Source: Lachnospiraceae bacterium (lineage in GTDB: Bacteria > Bacillota > Clostridia > Lachnospirales > Lachnospiraceae). Taken from it: DNA of 37,646 bases. The notes under the pieces were generated by a model. The model made no database searches. It was given only the letters and a program-made list of their open reading frames with translations, and had not been told where the DNA came from. Both the position numbers and the translations under genes were made by a program. The stretch spans positions 1-37,646 of the forward strand of contig JAILID010000038.1 of the NCBI GenBank assembly GCA_024695465.1, given 5' to 3'. Shown here piece after piece: positions 1-6,232 of the stretch (its first letter is position 1; every line of letters starts with the position of its first letter).

Positions 1-96
1 GACATTTACATCATTGGAGACCGTAGTATAGAATACGACCCGGTCACTGTAAGACAGATGATTATATGCAGTTATAAAATCTGTCAAAACAGACAT
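1..96 (-). CDS. Unrecognised protein, N-terminal 32 codons only (runs off left edge)
   Basis: The minus strand carries an open frame from an ATG at 96 to the window edge, beginning MSVLTDFITAYN and including the stretch YSDRVVFYTTV. An AGGAGG lies about 12 bases upstream of the ATG, slightly far, and a near-consensus promoter (129-157) points into it, so it is probably a real expressed gene. I do not recognise the family from 32 residues. The region is AT-richer than the rest of the window and sits beside a broken ATPase and a group II intron remnant, so it may be recently acquired DNA. This is inference. Confidence 0.6.
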   Translation of the reverse strand, partial: MSVLTDFITAYNHLSYSDRVVFYTTVSNDVNV

Positions 97-128
97 AATG
101 ATGCAGTTCCTCCTTTTAGTATAAGAGT

Positions 129-157
129 ATTATATCAAACGAACATGCATTCGTCAA
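129..157 (-). promoter_or_regulatory. Sigma-A-type promoter for the left-edge gene
   Basis: On the minus strand, TTGACG (157-152) and TATAAT (134-129) are separated by exactly 17 bases. The promoter lies 33 bases upstream of the ATG at 96. The stop codon of the truncated ATPase (137-135) falls inside the spacer, so the promoter was brought in or created where the ATPase reading frame was lost. Confidence 0.75.
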
Positions 158-362
158 CCATAAAAACTAAATAAGCCATTGCTTTTAGGAGATTACTTTT
201 GCCTGAAGCATTTGCCCCAAATAAAACCCCACCTTTTAAAATGCGTTTTCCATTTTCAAAAGCCAAATGATTCTTTAGTCTTGTATGCTTTCCTGCAGCC
301 ATGGAAAAAATCTATCTGTCATTAAATGAACGATAGTTTTCAACAGAGAACCTGATCAACAT
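135..362 (-). pseudogene. AAA_15/AAA_21-type ATPase, N-terminal fragment with in-frame stop
   Basis: Reading the minus strand from an ATG at 362 gives MLIRFSVENYRSF followed by NDR, a TAG stop, then IFSMAAGKHTRLKNH and the Walker A motif GANASGKSN. The frame ends at a TGA at 135-137. The start matches the usual opening of stand-alone AAA_15 ATPases (an RFSVENYRS strand, then a P-loop with NASGKSN). Such proteins are normally several hundred residues long and often accompany defence or RloB-like genes. Here only about 75 codons remain. The TAG stands where a Gln codon (CAG) would fit, and everything after the P-loop helix is missing. A shorter in-frame ATG at 302 would still give only 55 residues. 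It is a gene remnant; no partner gene is visible. Confidence 0.72.
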
Positions 363-465
363 AATATACTTCCACATCGCGCTGCAATTCATTTGTTATA
401 TAATCTCATTTTACCCTCAAACATCTCTATACGCAACGCTGATCTCTTATATATTTGTGATTTTT

Positions 466-837
466 TCACATTATCCATAAATTCTCCATGGCGTCAGGAT
501 CTCTGTGATGGTTACCCTTTTCGGAGCGTTCCACGCAGATCTCCCCGGGTACCACACGTTTCTTTTCCTCCATCTGCCTGACCCATCTATCCCGCATGGT
601 TCCGTGCAATTATTGGGCTTCGGCTTGTGTCGCGGTCATACCCTCATACGTGACCTCCTATGTGGTTCCTGTTCGTCAGGCCAGAGGTTCGCCCGTGGTT
701 AGTCTGTTCCCACCACATCCGGCTTCCTTCAGATCCCACCTCCCGGTGGGCACCCTTGCCTTCGGCTGTATCCTTCCCACTACCGGACGGATTCGGGACT
801 TTCACCCGTTAGAAACGTGCGCCGCCGGGCGCGCGAC
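466..837 (-). mobile_element. Group II intron remnant: 5' ribozyme part and truncated intron ORF start
   Basis: On the minus strand the sequence starting near 837 (GCGCGCCCGGC) continues with ACGGGTGAAAGTCCCG (about 810-795) and, further on, the segment reading CTGAAGGAAGCCGGATG. These are typical of domain I of bacterial group II introns. An ATG at 597 then opens a 43-residue frame containing MEEKKRVVPGEIC and HHRDPD, which resembles the leading part of intron-encoded reverse transcriptase ORFs. It stops at 466-468. No reverse transcriptase core, maturase or domain V/VI is present, so the element is 3'-truncated and cannot splice or move by itself. The exact 5' boundary is uncertain by a few bases. 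About 100 bases (363-465) between it and the ATPase remnant show nothing I can assign. Confidence 0.65.
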
Positions 838-843
838 AAAATA

Positions 844-1172
844 ATGCAATGCAGAAGCACCTTATCGGGCCCTGCATTGCTTTTTTCCAGCCTTTTCAGC
901 CCATCTGGCGAGAAAAATGCAATGCAGAGACGACTTATCCAGCCCTGCATTGCTTTTTTCCCGCCTTTTCAGCCCATCTGGCGAGAAAAATGCAATGCAG
1001 AGACGACTTATCCAGCCCTGCATTGCTTTTTCCAGCCTTTTCAGCCCATCTGGTGAGAAAAATGCAATGCAGAGACGCCTTATCCAGCCCTGCATTGCTT
1101 TTTTCCAGCCCCATCAGCCCAGCCGGACAAAAAAATGCATTGCAGAGACCCTTTATCGGGTTCTGCAATGCA
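844..1172. repeat. Five tandem ~73-bp units, each holding a bidirectional terminator-like hairpin
   Basis: Units begin at 844, 917, 990, 1062 and 1135 (spacing 73, 73, 72, 73); the last is cut short. In units 1-4 the arms are GCAATGCAG and CTGCATTGC, about 17 bases apart, followed by a T run on the plus strand; a T run also follows on the minus strand. In unit 5 the arms read GCATTGCAG and CTGCAATGC: the central A-T pair is swapped on both sides, so pairing is kept. The spacer between hairpins (around TTTTCAGCCCATCTGG) is also conserved. The array sits 39 bases beyond the stop of the ROK kinase and could end its transcription. The short ORFs inside are only the repeat read in frame. Confidence 0.85.
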
Positions 1173-1210
1173 ATACTTTCAAATCGCGATTTCCTTATCT
1201 CTCTTCTTTT

Positions 1211-2173
1211 TTACTTCTTGCCCTTGATCATCGACAACGCGCCGTAGAGGATTGAATCGTCGCCGAGCGCCGCGACTTTGAGCTCGACCGTGTCGCGGAT
1301 CGACGGCATGCAGTAGCGGTCGACCTCCTTCAGGATCTTCTCAAGGAAAATGTCTCCGACCGCCTCGATAACGCCGCCGCCATAGACGACGATGTCCGGG
1401 CTGATCGTATTGATCATGTTGCCGGTCGCGACTGCCAGGTAATGGCAGGCCCTGTCGACCGCCTCGACCGTCACCGCGTCTTCCGCAGCCAGGGCCTTCT
1501 TCAGCATCTTGCTCTTGAAGACGCCGTTCTCAATCTTGTCTCCCAACATGCTGGAACGTCCCCGGGTCACCTGCTGCACGATATAGGCGCTCATGCCCTT
1601 CTTGCTGGAGAAAGCCTCAAGGCAGCCTCTCTGGCCGCAGTTGCAAAGCGGGCCTTCCGGGTCCAGAATCATGTGGCCGTACTCTGCGCCCTTGAACTGG
1701 TTGCCGGTAAAGAGCCTCCCGTCCAGGATCAGGCCGCCGCCCATGCCGGTGCCGACGAAGAAGCCGACTACGTTCTTGTAGCCCCTGGCCGCGCCGTAGT
1801 GATACTCGCCCAGAACGCCGACGTTGACGTCATTGCCGATGAAGAACTTGATGCCGGTTTTCTCCTCGATGGACTTCTTGATGTTGTAGTTCCTCCAGGG
1901 AAGGTTCGGGGAGAAGAGGACAACGCCCGTATCCTGGTTGATGACGCCCGGAGCGCCCGCCGCAATCGCGTTGATCTTCTTCTTTTCGATTCCCGCCGCC
2001 TCGATCATCTCCTCGACGACCGAGATGATTACCTTCTCAACATTCGCGGAGTCATCGCCGGACTGCTTGGTTTTCTTTTTCAGCCGATAAATAATCTCAT
2101 CCTTCTCGTCAAAAATAGCGCCCAGGATCTTGGTCCCTCCGATGTCAAGACAGATATTATAATTCTGTGCCAT
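1211..2173 (-). CDS. ROK-family sugar kinase (glucokinase-like)
   Basis: A 320-residue cytoplasmic kinase that would phosphorylate glucose or a related hexose or amino sugar with ATP. It shows the N-terminal phosphate-binding motif DIGGTK (residues 10-15), GND with the probable catalytic base Asp115, the GTGMGGG loop, and the ROK zinc signature with His167 and Cys177, Cys179, Cys184 (CNCGQRGCLE). Length is normal for the family. No helix-turn-helix precedes the kinase, so it is an enzyme and not a NagC/XylR-type repressor. The start at 2173 is chosen because AAGGAGG lies 5-6 bases upstream; an in-frame ATG at 2188 precedes that site. A promoter at 2481-2508 implies a ~300-base leader. The exact sugar cannot be told from sequence. 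Confidence 0.9.
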   Translation of the reverse strand: MAQNYNICLDIGGTKILGAIFDEKDEIIYRLKKKTKQSGDDSANVEKVIISVVEEMIEAAGIEKKKINAIAAGAPGVINQDTGVVLFSPNLPWRNYNIKKSIEEKTGIKFFIGNDVNVGVLGEYHYGAARGYKNVVGFFVGTGMGGGLILDGRLFTGNQFKGAEYGHMILDPEGPLCNCGQRGCLEAFSSKKGMSAYIVQQVTRGRSSMLGDKIENGVFKSKMLKKALAAEDAVTVEAVDRACHYLAVATGNMINTISPDIVVYGGGVIEAVGDIFLEKILKEVDRYCMPSIRDTVELKVAALGDDSILYGALSMIKGKK

Positions 2174-2318
2174 ATTATCCTCCTTCAAAATTCATAGCTG
2201 TTCAGCAGCTGGTCCGAGGCCCTGTCAGGGCCTTGGCGCGCATACAGCCCGCAGCCCTTTTCGCCTGTTCAACGCTTCGGAAGCCTCTACGAGCGCCGCG
2301 CGCCGCGCAAGATCAAAA

Positions 2319-2443
2319 CCGAATCAAGCACCCGCATACCTACACGCAGGGTATACGCGCCTCGCGCCTCGCAGGCTCGGAGCCGAATCAAACGCCGCAC
2401 ATCTACACGTAAGATATACGCGCCTCGCAGGATCGCAGCCGCT
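2319..2443. repeat. Two imperfect ~60-bp tandem copies in the kinase leader
   Basis: Two copies starting near 2319 and 2383 share CCGAATCAA, a CCGCA step, CTACACG and ATACGCGCCTCGCAGG, with several differences and a small internal duplication (CGCCTCG) in the first. They lie between the ROK gene start and its likely promoter, in its 5' untranslated leader. The rest of 2174-2681 (besides the promoter at 2481-2508) shows no gene and no riboswitch that I recognise. Confidence 0.55.
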
Positions 2444-2480
2444 CATTAACAGCCTGCCGACAGCTCACAAGATTACCAAT

Positions 2481-2508
2481 ATTATACCCCACTTTGGGGA
2501 AATAACAA
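2481..2508 (-). promoter_or_regulatory. Promoter for the ROK kinase, with a GC palindrome in its spacer
   Basis: On the minus strand TTGTTA (2508-2503) and TATAAT (2486-2481) are 16 bases apart. The spacer reads CCCCAAAGTGGGG between the boxes, a short inverted repeat that could be a repressor site. The kinase start is about 305 bases downstream. Confidence 0.6.
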
Positions 2509-2681
2509 GTCATTTTTCACAAACTCCCGTGAATTTGTAATAAAAAAGAAACAAGTCTTCCGCAATCGCGTAAAACGCTGAACACATTTTAAACACAGAA
2601 TCATGTGAAAATACAAACTGATACAGCGTGGTTTCGCAGTGGGATTTCACTGCCCTTTTGCGGAAAAAAGGGGAATCGGCC

Positions 2682-5480
2682 ATGGGAAAGGAAATGAAAA
2701 AAATAAGAAAAAAACATTCATTGCGTCAGCTATTTATCGCGTTCATGATCATCTTTCTGCTCAGCATCGCGGCCTTATCGATCGTCATCGCCATCACGAT
2801 CATGAAAGCCCCGAGACTCAAGCTGGAAGACGTCCAGCCCGACGGCTACCGGACTTCCGTCCTGGATACTGACGGCAATGTCGTGCTCACCCTGACCGGC
2901 GAGGAATCCAACCGAATCTACGTCGGTCTCAAATATATTCCCAAAAACCTGCAGAACGCGGTCGTCGCAATCGAGGACGAGCGTTTTTATTCCCATCCCG
3001 GTATTGATCTGAAAGGGATCATCCGGGCCGCCTGGACCGGGATCTCGACCGGACACTTCTCGCAGGGCGCAAGTACGATCACCCAGCAGCTTCTGAAGAA
3101 TAACGTCCTTACCTCCTGGACCTCGGAGCAGACTTTCCTTGAAAAAGTTGAGCGGAAGATCCAGGAACAATACCTGGCCCTGGTGCTTGAAACCTACGCC
3201 GACAAAAAATGGATCCTGGAAAACTACCTGAATACGATCAACTTAGGCGGCGGGAACTGGGGCGTGGAAACCGCCTCCCGCTATTATTTCGACAAGGATG
3301 TCTCCGCCCTGACCCTTTCCGAATGCGCCGTCCTGGCGGGCATCACCAAGAATCCGACGACCTACAATCCCCTTCGCAATCCTGAAGAAAATGCAAAGCG
3401 GCGCGATAAGACGCTCCGCAACATGCTGTCGCTGGGTTTCATTTCCCAGGAAAGCTACGACGAGGCCATGAACGACGATGTCTACGCCCGCATCGCGGAA
3501 GCTCATCAGAACCGGACCGGTGCGGAGATCTTCTCCTATTTTGAAGACGCGCTCATCTATTCGGTGCTGACGGATCTCCAGGAAAAGCTGGGCCTTGACG
3601 AAGATGAAGCCTGGAACCTCATCTACCGGGGCGGACTGACCATTGAATCCACCGAGGATTCCAGGATCCAGTCCATCTGCGAGGAGGAAATGAACAACGA
3701 AGGCAACTTCAATACCGACGCCCAGGCCTCGATCGTCGTCATCGACACGGAAAGCGGCGCCGTCCGGGCCATGGTCGGCGGACGGGGCGAGAAGACCGCC
3801 AGCCTGATCTATAACCGGGCCATCAGTTCTGTCCGCCAGCCGGGTTCAACCATCAAGATCCTGGGGGAGTACGCCGCAGGAATCGAATCAGGAACCATCA
3901 CGCTGGGGACCGTTATCGACGACGCGCCTTATTCTTATTCAAACGGAACCGAGATCCACAATTCCAATGGCCTCTACGGGGGAATGACGACCGTGCGGAA
4001 CGCCATCGCCCAGTCCGACAACATCGTCGCCTACAAATGCTTTGAGGAACTCGGAACCGAGGAAGTCTTCTCGAGCATCCAAAATTTTGGGATCTCGACG
4101 CTCACGGACGAGGATAAGGTGGAAGCTCTGGCTTTGGGCGGCACCGCCAACGGGGTCACAAATCTGGAGATGACCGCGGCCTACAGCTCGCTGGGCCGCA
4201 GCGGGGAATATATGAATCCCTTCTATTACACCAAGATCTATGACCATGAGGGAAATCTCCTGATCGACAATGTCCCTGAAAGCCGTCGGACGGTCAAAAA
4301 AGAAACCGCCGCCCTGCTCACCTCGGCGCTTGAATCCGTGATCACCGAGGGAACCGGCATCGACGCTGACTTCAACGGCGTCGCGATTGCCGGCAAGAGC
4401 GGTACCACGACCGGCGCCCGCGACGCCTGGTTCATCGGTTACTCACCCTATCTGTCCTGCGGAGTCTGGGGCGGCTATGACGACAACCAGAACCAATCCG
4501 ATACCGGATATGTTAAGAGACTCTGGAAGAACGTCATGTCCCGATCCCATGAACCCTATTCCTATGCGGCATTTTCAGGTACCGAGGATCTCGTGGCCGT
4601 GAAGATCTGCACAAAATGCGGAAAGCTGGCCGTAGATGGCCTCTGCGACAAAACCGTCCAGGGCGACGTGACCGCTACGGAATACTTCGTAAGGGGAACC
4701 CAGCCGAAAACCAGCTGCGACTGCCACGTCTCGGTGGACATCTGCACTTCCAACTGGGAACGGGCCGGGCGCTACTGCCCGGACAGCAGTGTCGTTACCC
4801 GGGTCTATTTAAAAAGCGCGACAGAAGGGACGGCTGACGAGGAATATGTCATTCCCGAATCGCTGACCCGGGGAAGCTGCAGCGCCCATACCCATTTCTG
4901 GAATTCCTGGTTCAGCAGCGGAAGCTCCTCCTCTTCAAAGAAGGATGAGGATGAGAAGGAGGATTCCTCCGCCCATTCCGGTCAGGGAAGCGGCAGCCAG
5001 AGTTCCGGAGGCTCCTCTTCAGGGGAGGACCATGAGGGAAGCTCATCTTCCTCCGGCAGCCAGTCCGGGAGCGGCAGCTCTTTCCGGGACTGGTGGACCG
5101 GCTTGTTCGGAGGCTCGGAAGAATCATCTGAATCCGAAGCGGCAGAGGATTACACAGGCGGATCCGGCAGCTCCCAGGGCTACGCCTCCGGATACGGCAG
5201 CTCTGAGAACGATACCGCCGGATACGGAAATTCAGAGGGCTATACGGCTGGATCCGGCAGCTCCCAGGGCTACGCCGCCGGGTCCGGGAACTCCGGGGAC
5301 TATACCGCCGGGTCCTCCAGCTCCGGGGGCTACGCCGCCGGATACGGGAACTCCGGGGACTATACCGCCGGGTCGGGCAGCTACTGGTACGGGGACGGCG
5401 CCGATGAAAGCGAGGATACTGACTCGGAAAATGAAAACGAATCGGGAGACCAGGACTACTGGATCGGATGGTGGCAGTAA
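2682..5480 (+). CDS. pbpA: Class A penicillin-binding protein (PBP1A-type transglycosylase/transpeptidase)
   Basis: A 932-residue bifunctional peptidoglycan synthase that polymerises lipid II and cross-links stem peptides outside the membrane. One N-terminal membrane segment (about residues 15-40) is followed by the GT51 domain, with catalytic Glu98 in EDERFYSHPG and GASTITQQ. The transpeptidase has Ser389 in GSTIK, S445-D446-N447, and K572-S-G-T. After it comes a segment with several CxxC-like cysteines (ICTKCGK, CDCH), as seen in clostridial PBPs, then a disordered Ser/Gly/acidic tail and ten-residue repeats (see 5154-5393), ending in aromatic YWIGWWQ. The start at 2682 has AAAGGGG eight bases upstream; a GTG at 2628 lacks one. 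The gene is monocistronic, with a terminator at 5500-5529. The symbol follows general use for this class. Confidence 0.93.
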   Translation: MGKEMKKIRKKHSLRQLFIAFMIIFLLSIAALSIVIAITIMKAPRLKLEDVQPDGYRTSVLDTDGNVVLTLTGEESNRIYVGLKYIPKNLQNAVVAIEDERFYSHPGIDLKGIIRAAWTGISTGHFSQGASTITQQLLKNNVLTSWTSEQTFLEKVERKIQEQYLALVLETYADKKWILENYLNTINLGGGNWGVETASRYYFDKDVSALTLSECAVLAGITKNPTTYNPLRNPEENAKRRDKTLRNMLSLGFISQESYDEAMNDDVYARIAEAHQNRTGAEIFSYFEDALIYSVLTDLQEKLGLDEDEAWNLIYRGGLTIESTEDSRIQSICEEEMNNEGNFNTDAQASIVVIDTESGAVRAMVGGRGEKTASLIYNRAISSVRQPGSTIKILGEYAAGIESGTITLGTVIDDAPYSYSNGTEIHNSNGLYGGMTTVRNAIAQSDNIVAYKCFEELGTEEVFSSIQNFGISTLTDEDKVEALALGGTANGVTNLEMTAAYSSLGRSGEYMNPFYYTKIYDHEGNLLIDNVPESRRTVKKETAALLTSALESVITEGTGIDADFNGVAIAGKSGTTTGARDAWFIGYSPYLSCGVWGGYDDNQNQSDTGYVKRLWKNVMSRSHEPYSYAAFSGTEDLVAVKICTKCGKLAVDGLCDKTVQGDVTATEYFVRGTQPKTSCDCHVSVDICTSNWERAGRYCPDSSVVTRVYLKSATEGTADEEYVIPESLTRGSCSAHTHFWNSWFSSGSSSSSKKDEDEKEDSSAHSGQGSGSQSSGGSSSGEDHEGSSSSSGSQSGSGSSFRDWWTGLFGGSEESSESEAAEDYTGGSGSSQGYASGYGSSENDTAGYGNSEGYTAGSGSSQGYAAGSGNSGDYTAGSSSSGGYAAGYGNSGDYTAGSGSYWYGDGADESEDTDSENENESGDQDYWIGWWQ
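5154..5393 (+). repeat. Eight 30-bp repeats encoding a Gly/Ser/Tyr-rich tail in the PBP
   Basis: Eight in-frame ten-codon units follow the pattern [TA]AG[YS]G[NS]S..Y, for example TAGSGSSQGY and AAGYGNSGDY. Several neighbours are nearly identical at the DNA level, so copy number could change by slippage. They lie in the extracellular C-terminal tail beyond both enzymatic domains. Confidence 0.8.
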
Positions 5481-5499
5481 ATTTCAAACAGCATTAGAG

Positions 5500-5529
5500 G
5501 GGACCGCTGGCCGTTTCGGCAGCGGTCCC
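5500..5529. terminator. Terminator shared by the PBP and YfcE genes
   Basis: GGGACCGCT and AGCGGTCCC form a perfect 9-bp stem that can extend with GCC/GGC around GTTTC. It lies 20 bases after the PBP stop and directly after the converging phosphodiesterase stop (5532), so it can serve both. The following T-rich stretch on the plus strand is broken. Confidence 0.7.
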
Positions 5530-5531
5530 GT

Positions 5532-6080
5532 TTATATTCTCTTTTCCATCCAGATCTCTCCATTCTCCACGTCCTTCCAGAGAAATCTCCCTGACTCCAG
5601 AGTCATGTAGCTGTGGCGGCTCCCTTCCTTTGGAATCGAGACAGAGCCGGGATTCATATAAATAAAGTCCTCATGCTCATGACAGCAGGGAATATGTGTA
5701 TGCCCGGCCAGCAGGATATCGCCCGGACGATGGGGCGGCGGAGCCGCTTCACCCGCGTGATGGCCATGGACCGCAATCATTGTATACCCTTCCACATAGA
5801 GCATGGCGTAGTCCGCCATTATGGGAAATTCCAGCACCATCTGATCGACCTCTGTATCACAGTTGCCCCGCACCGCGAGGATATGGTTCCTGATCCCGTT
5901 CAGCATCGCAATTACTTCCTTCGGCGCATACTCCCTCGGAAGATCGTTGCGGGGACCGTGATACAGAAGATCGCCAAGAAGCAGGACTCGATCCGCTTCC
6001 TCCTCGCAAATCCGATCCATAAGAAACCTGGTATAGTAAGCCGACCCGTGGAGGTCGGACGCGATCAGCAGCTTTTTCAT
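5532..6080 (-). CDS. yfcE: YfcE/MJ0936-type metallophosphoesterase
   Basis: A 182-residue cytoplasmic calcineurin-like phosphodiesterase. The family hydrolyses phosphodiester model substrates using a two-metal centre; the natural substrate is often unknown. Metal-ligand motifs are present in order: SDLHG near the N-terminus, GDLLYHGPRN, VRGNCD, VHGHH and AGHTHIP. The gene opens with three consecutive ATG codons. The third (6080) is nine bases from AAGGAG and gives the usual MKKLLIASDLHG opening; 6083 is also possible. It converges on the PBP gene and shares its terminator, which does not show a common function. The 150 bases upstream contain overlapping GGGAAAG/CTTTCCC arms that could form alternative hairpins, but no T run. 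Confidence 0.88.
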   Translation of the reverse strand: MKKLLIASDLHGSAYYTRFLMDRICEEEADRVLLLGDLLYHGPRNDLPREYAPKEVIAMLNGIRNHILAVRGNCDTEVDQMVLEFPIMADYAMLYVEGYTMIAVHGHHAGEAAPPPHRPGDILLAGHTHIPCCHEHEDFIYMNPGSVSIPKEGSRHSYMTLESGRFLWKDVENGEIWMEKRI

Positions 6081-6232
6081 CATCATTCTCTCCTTATACC
6101 ATCCTGATGGGGAAAGCCCTCTTCTTTATCAAAGGGCCACAACAGCTCTTTCCCGAAAAGGAAAGATTCCCCTCTATAAGTGCCATGTTATAAACCGTTC
6201 ATTCCGAGAAGGATAACCCCCTCCTTAATCAG

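Noticed and set aside
135-837. An intact defence system made of the ATPase and an RT
   Set aside because: Both are fragments: the ATPase has a stop and no C-terminal half, and the reverse transcriptase core is absent.
393-844. Small plus-strand ORFs in the 393-844 region
   Set aside because: They lie antisense to the group II intron RNA, where that strand explains the sequence better.
844-1172. CRISPR array
   Set aside because: The whole 73-bp unit is conserved, including the part that would be spacer, and no cas gene is present.
844-1172. Integron attC array
   Set aside because: Units do not bracket gene cassettes and lack attC core sites; no integrase is present.
817-1255. Several short proteins of 77-132 residues with repeated sequence in both directions
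   Set aside because: They are the 73-bp repeat array read in frame; the repeat length changes by one base between units, so frames are not preserved, and no ribosome binding site was seen.
4912-5610. Arg/Ser-rich and Pro/Ala-rich frames opposite or beside the PBP tail
   Set aside because: They are alternative readings of the PBP tail repeats, with no start signals.
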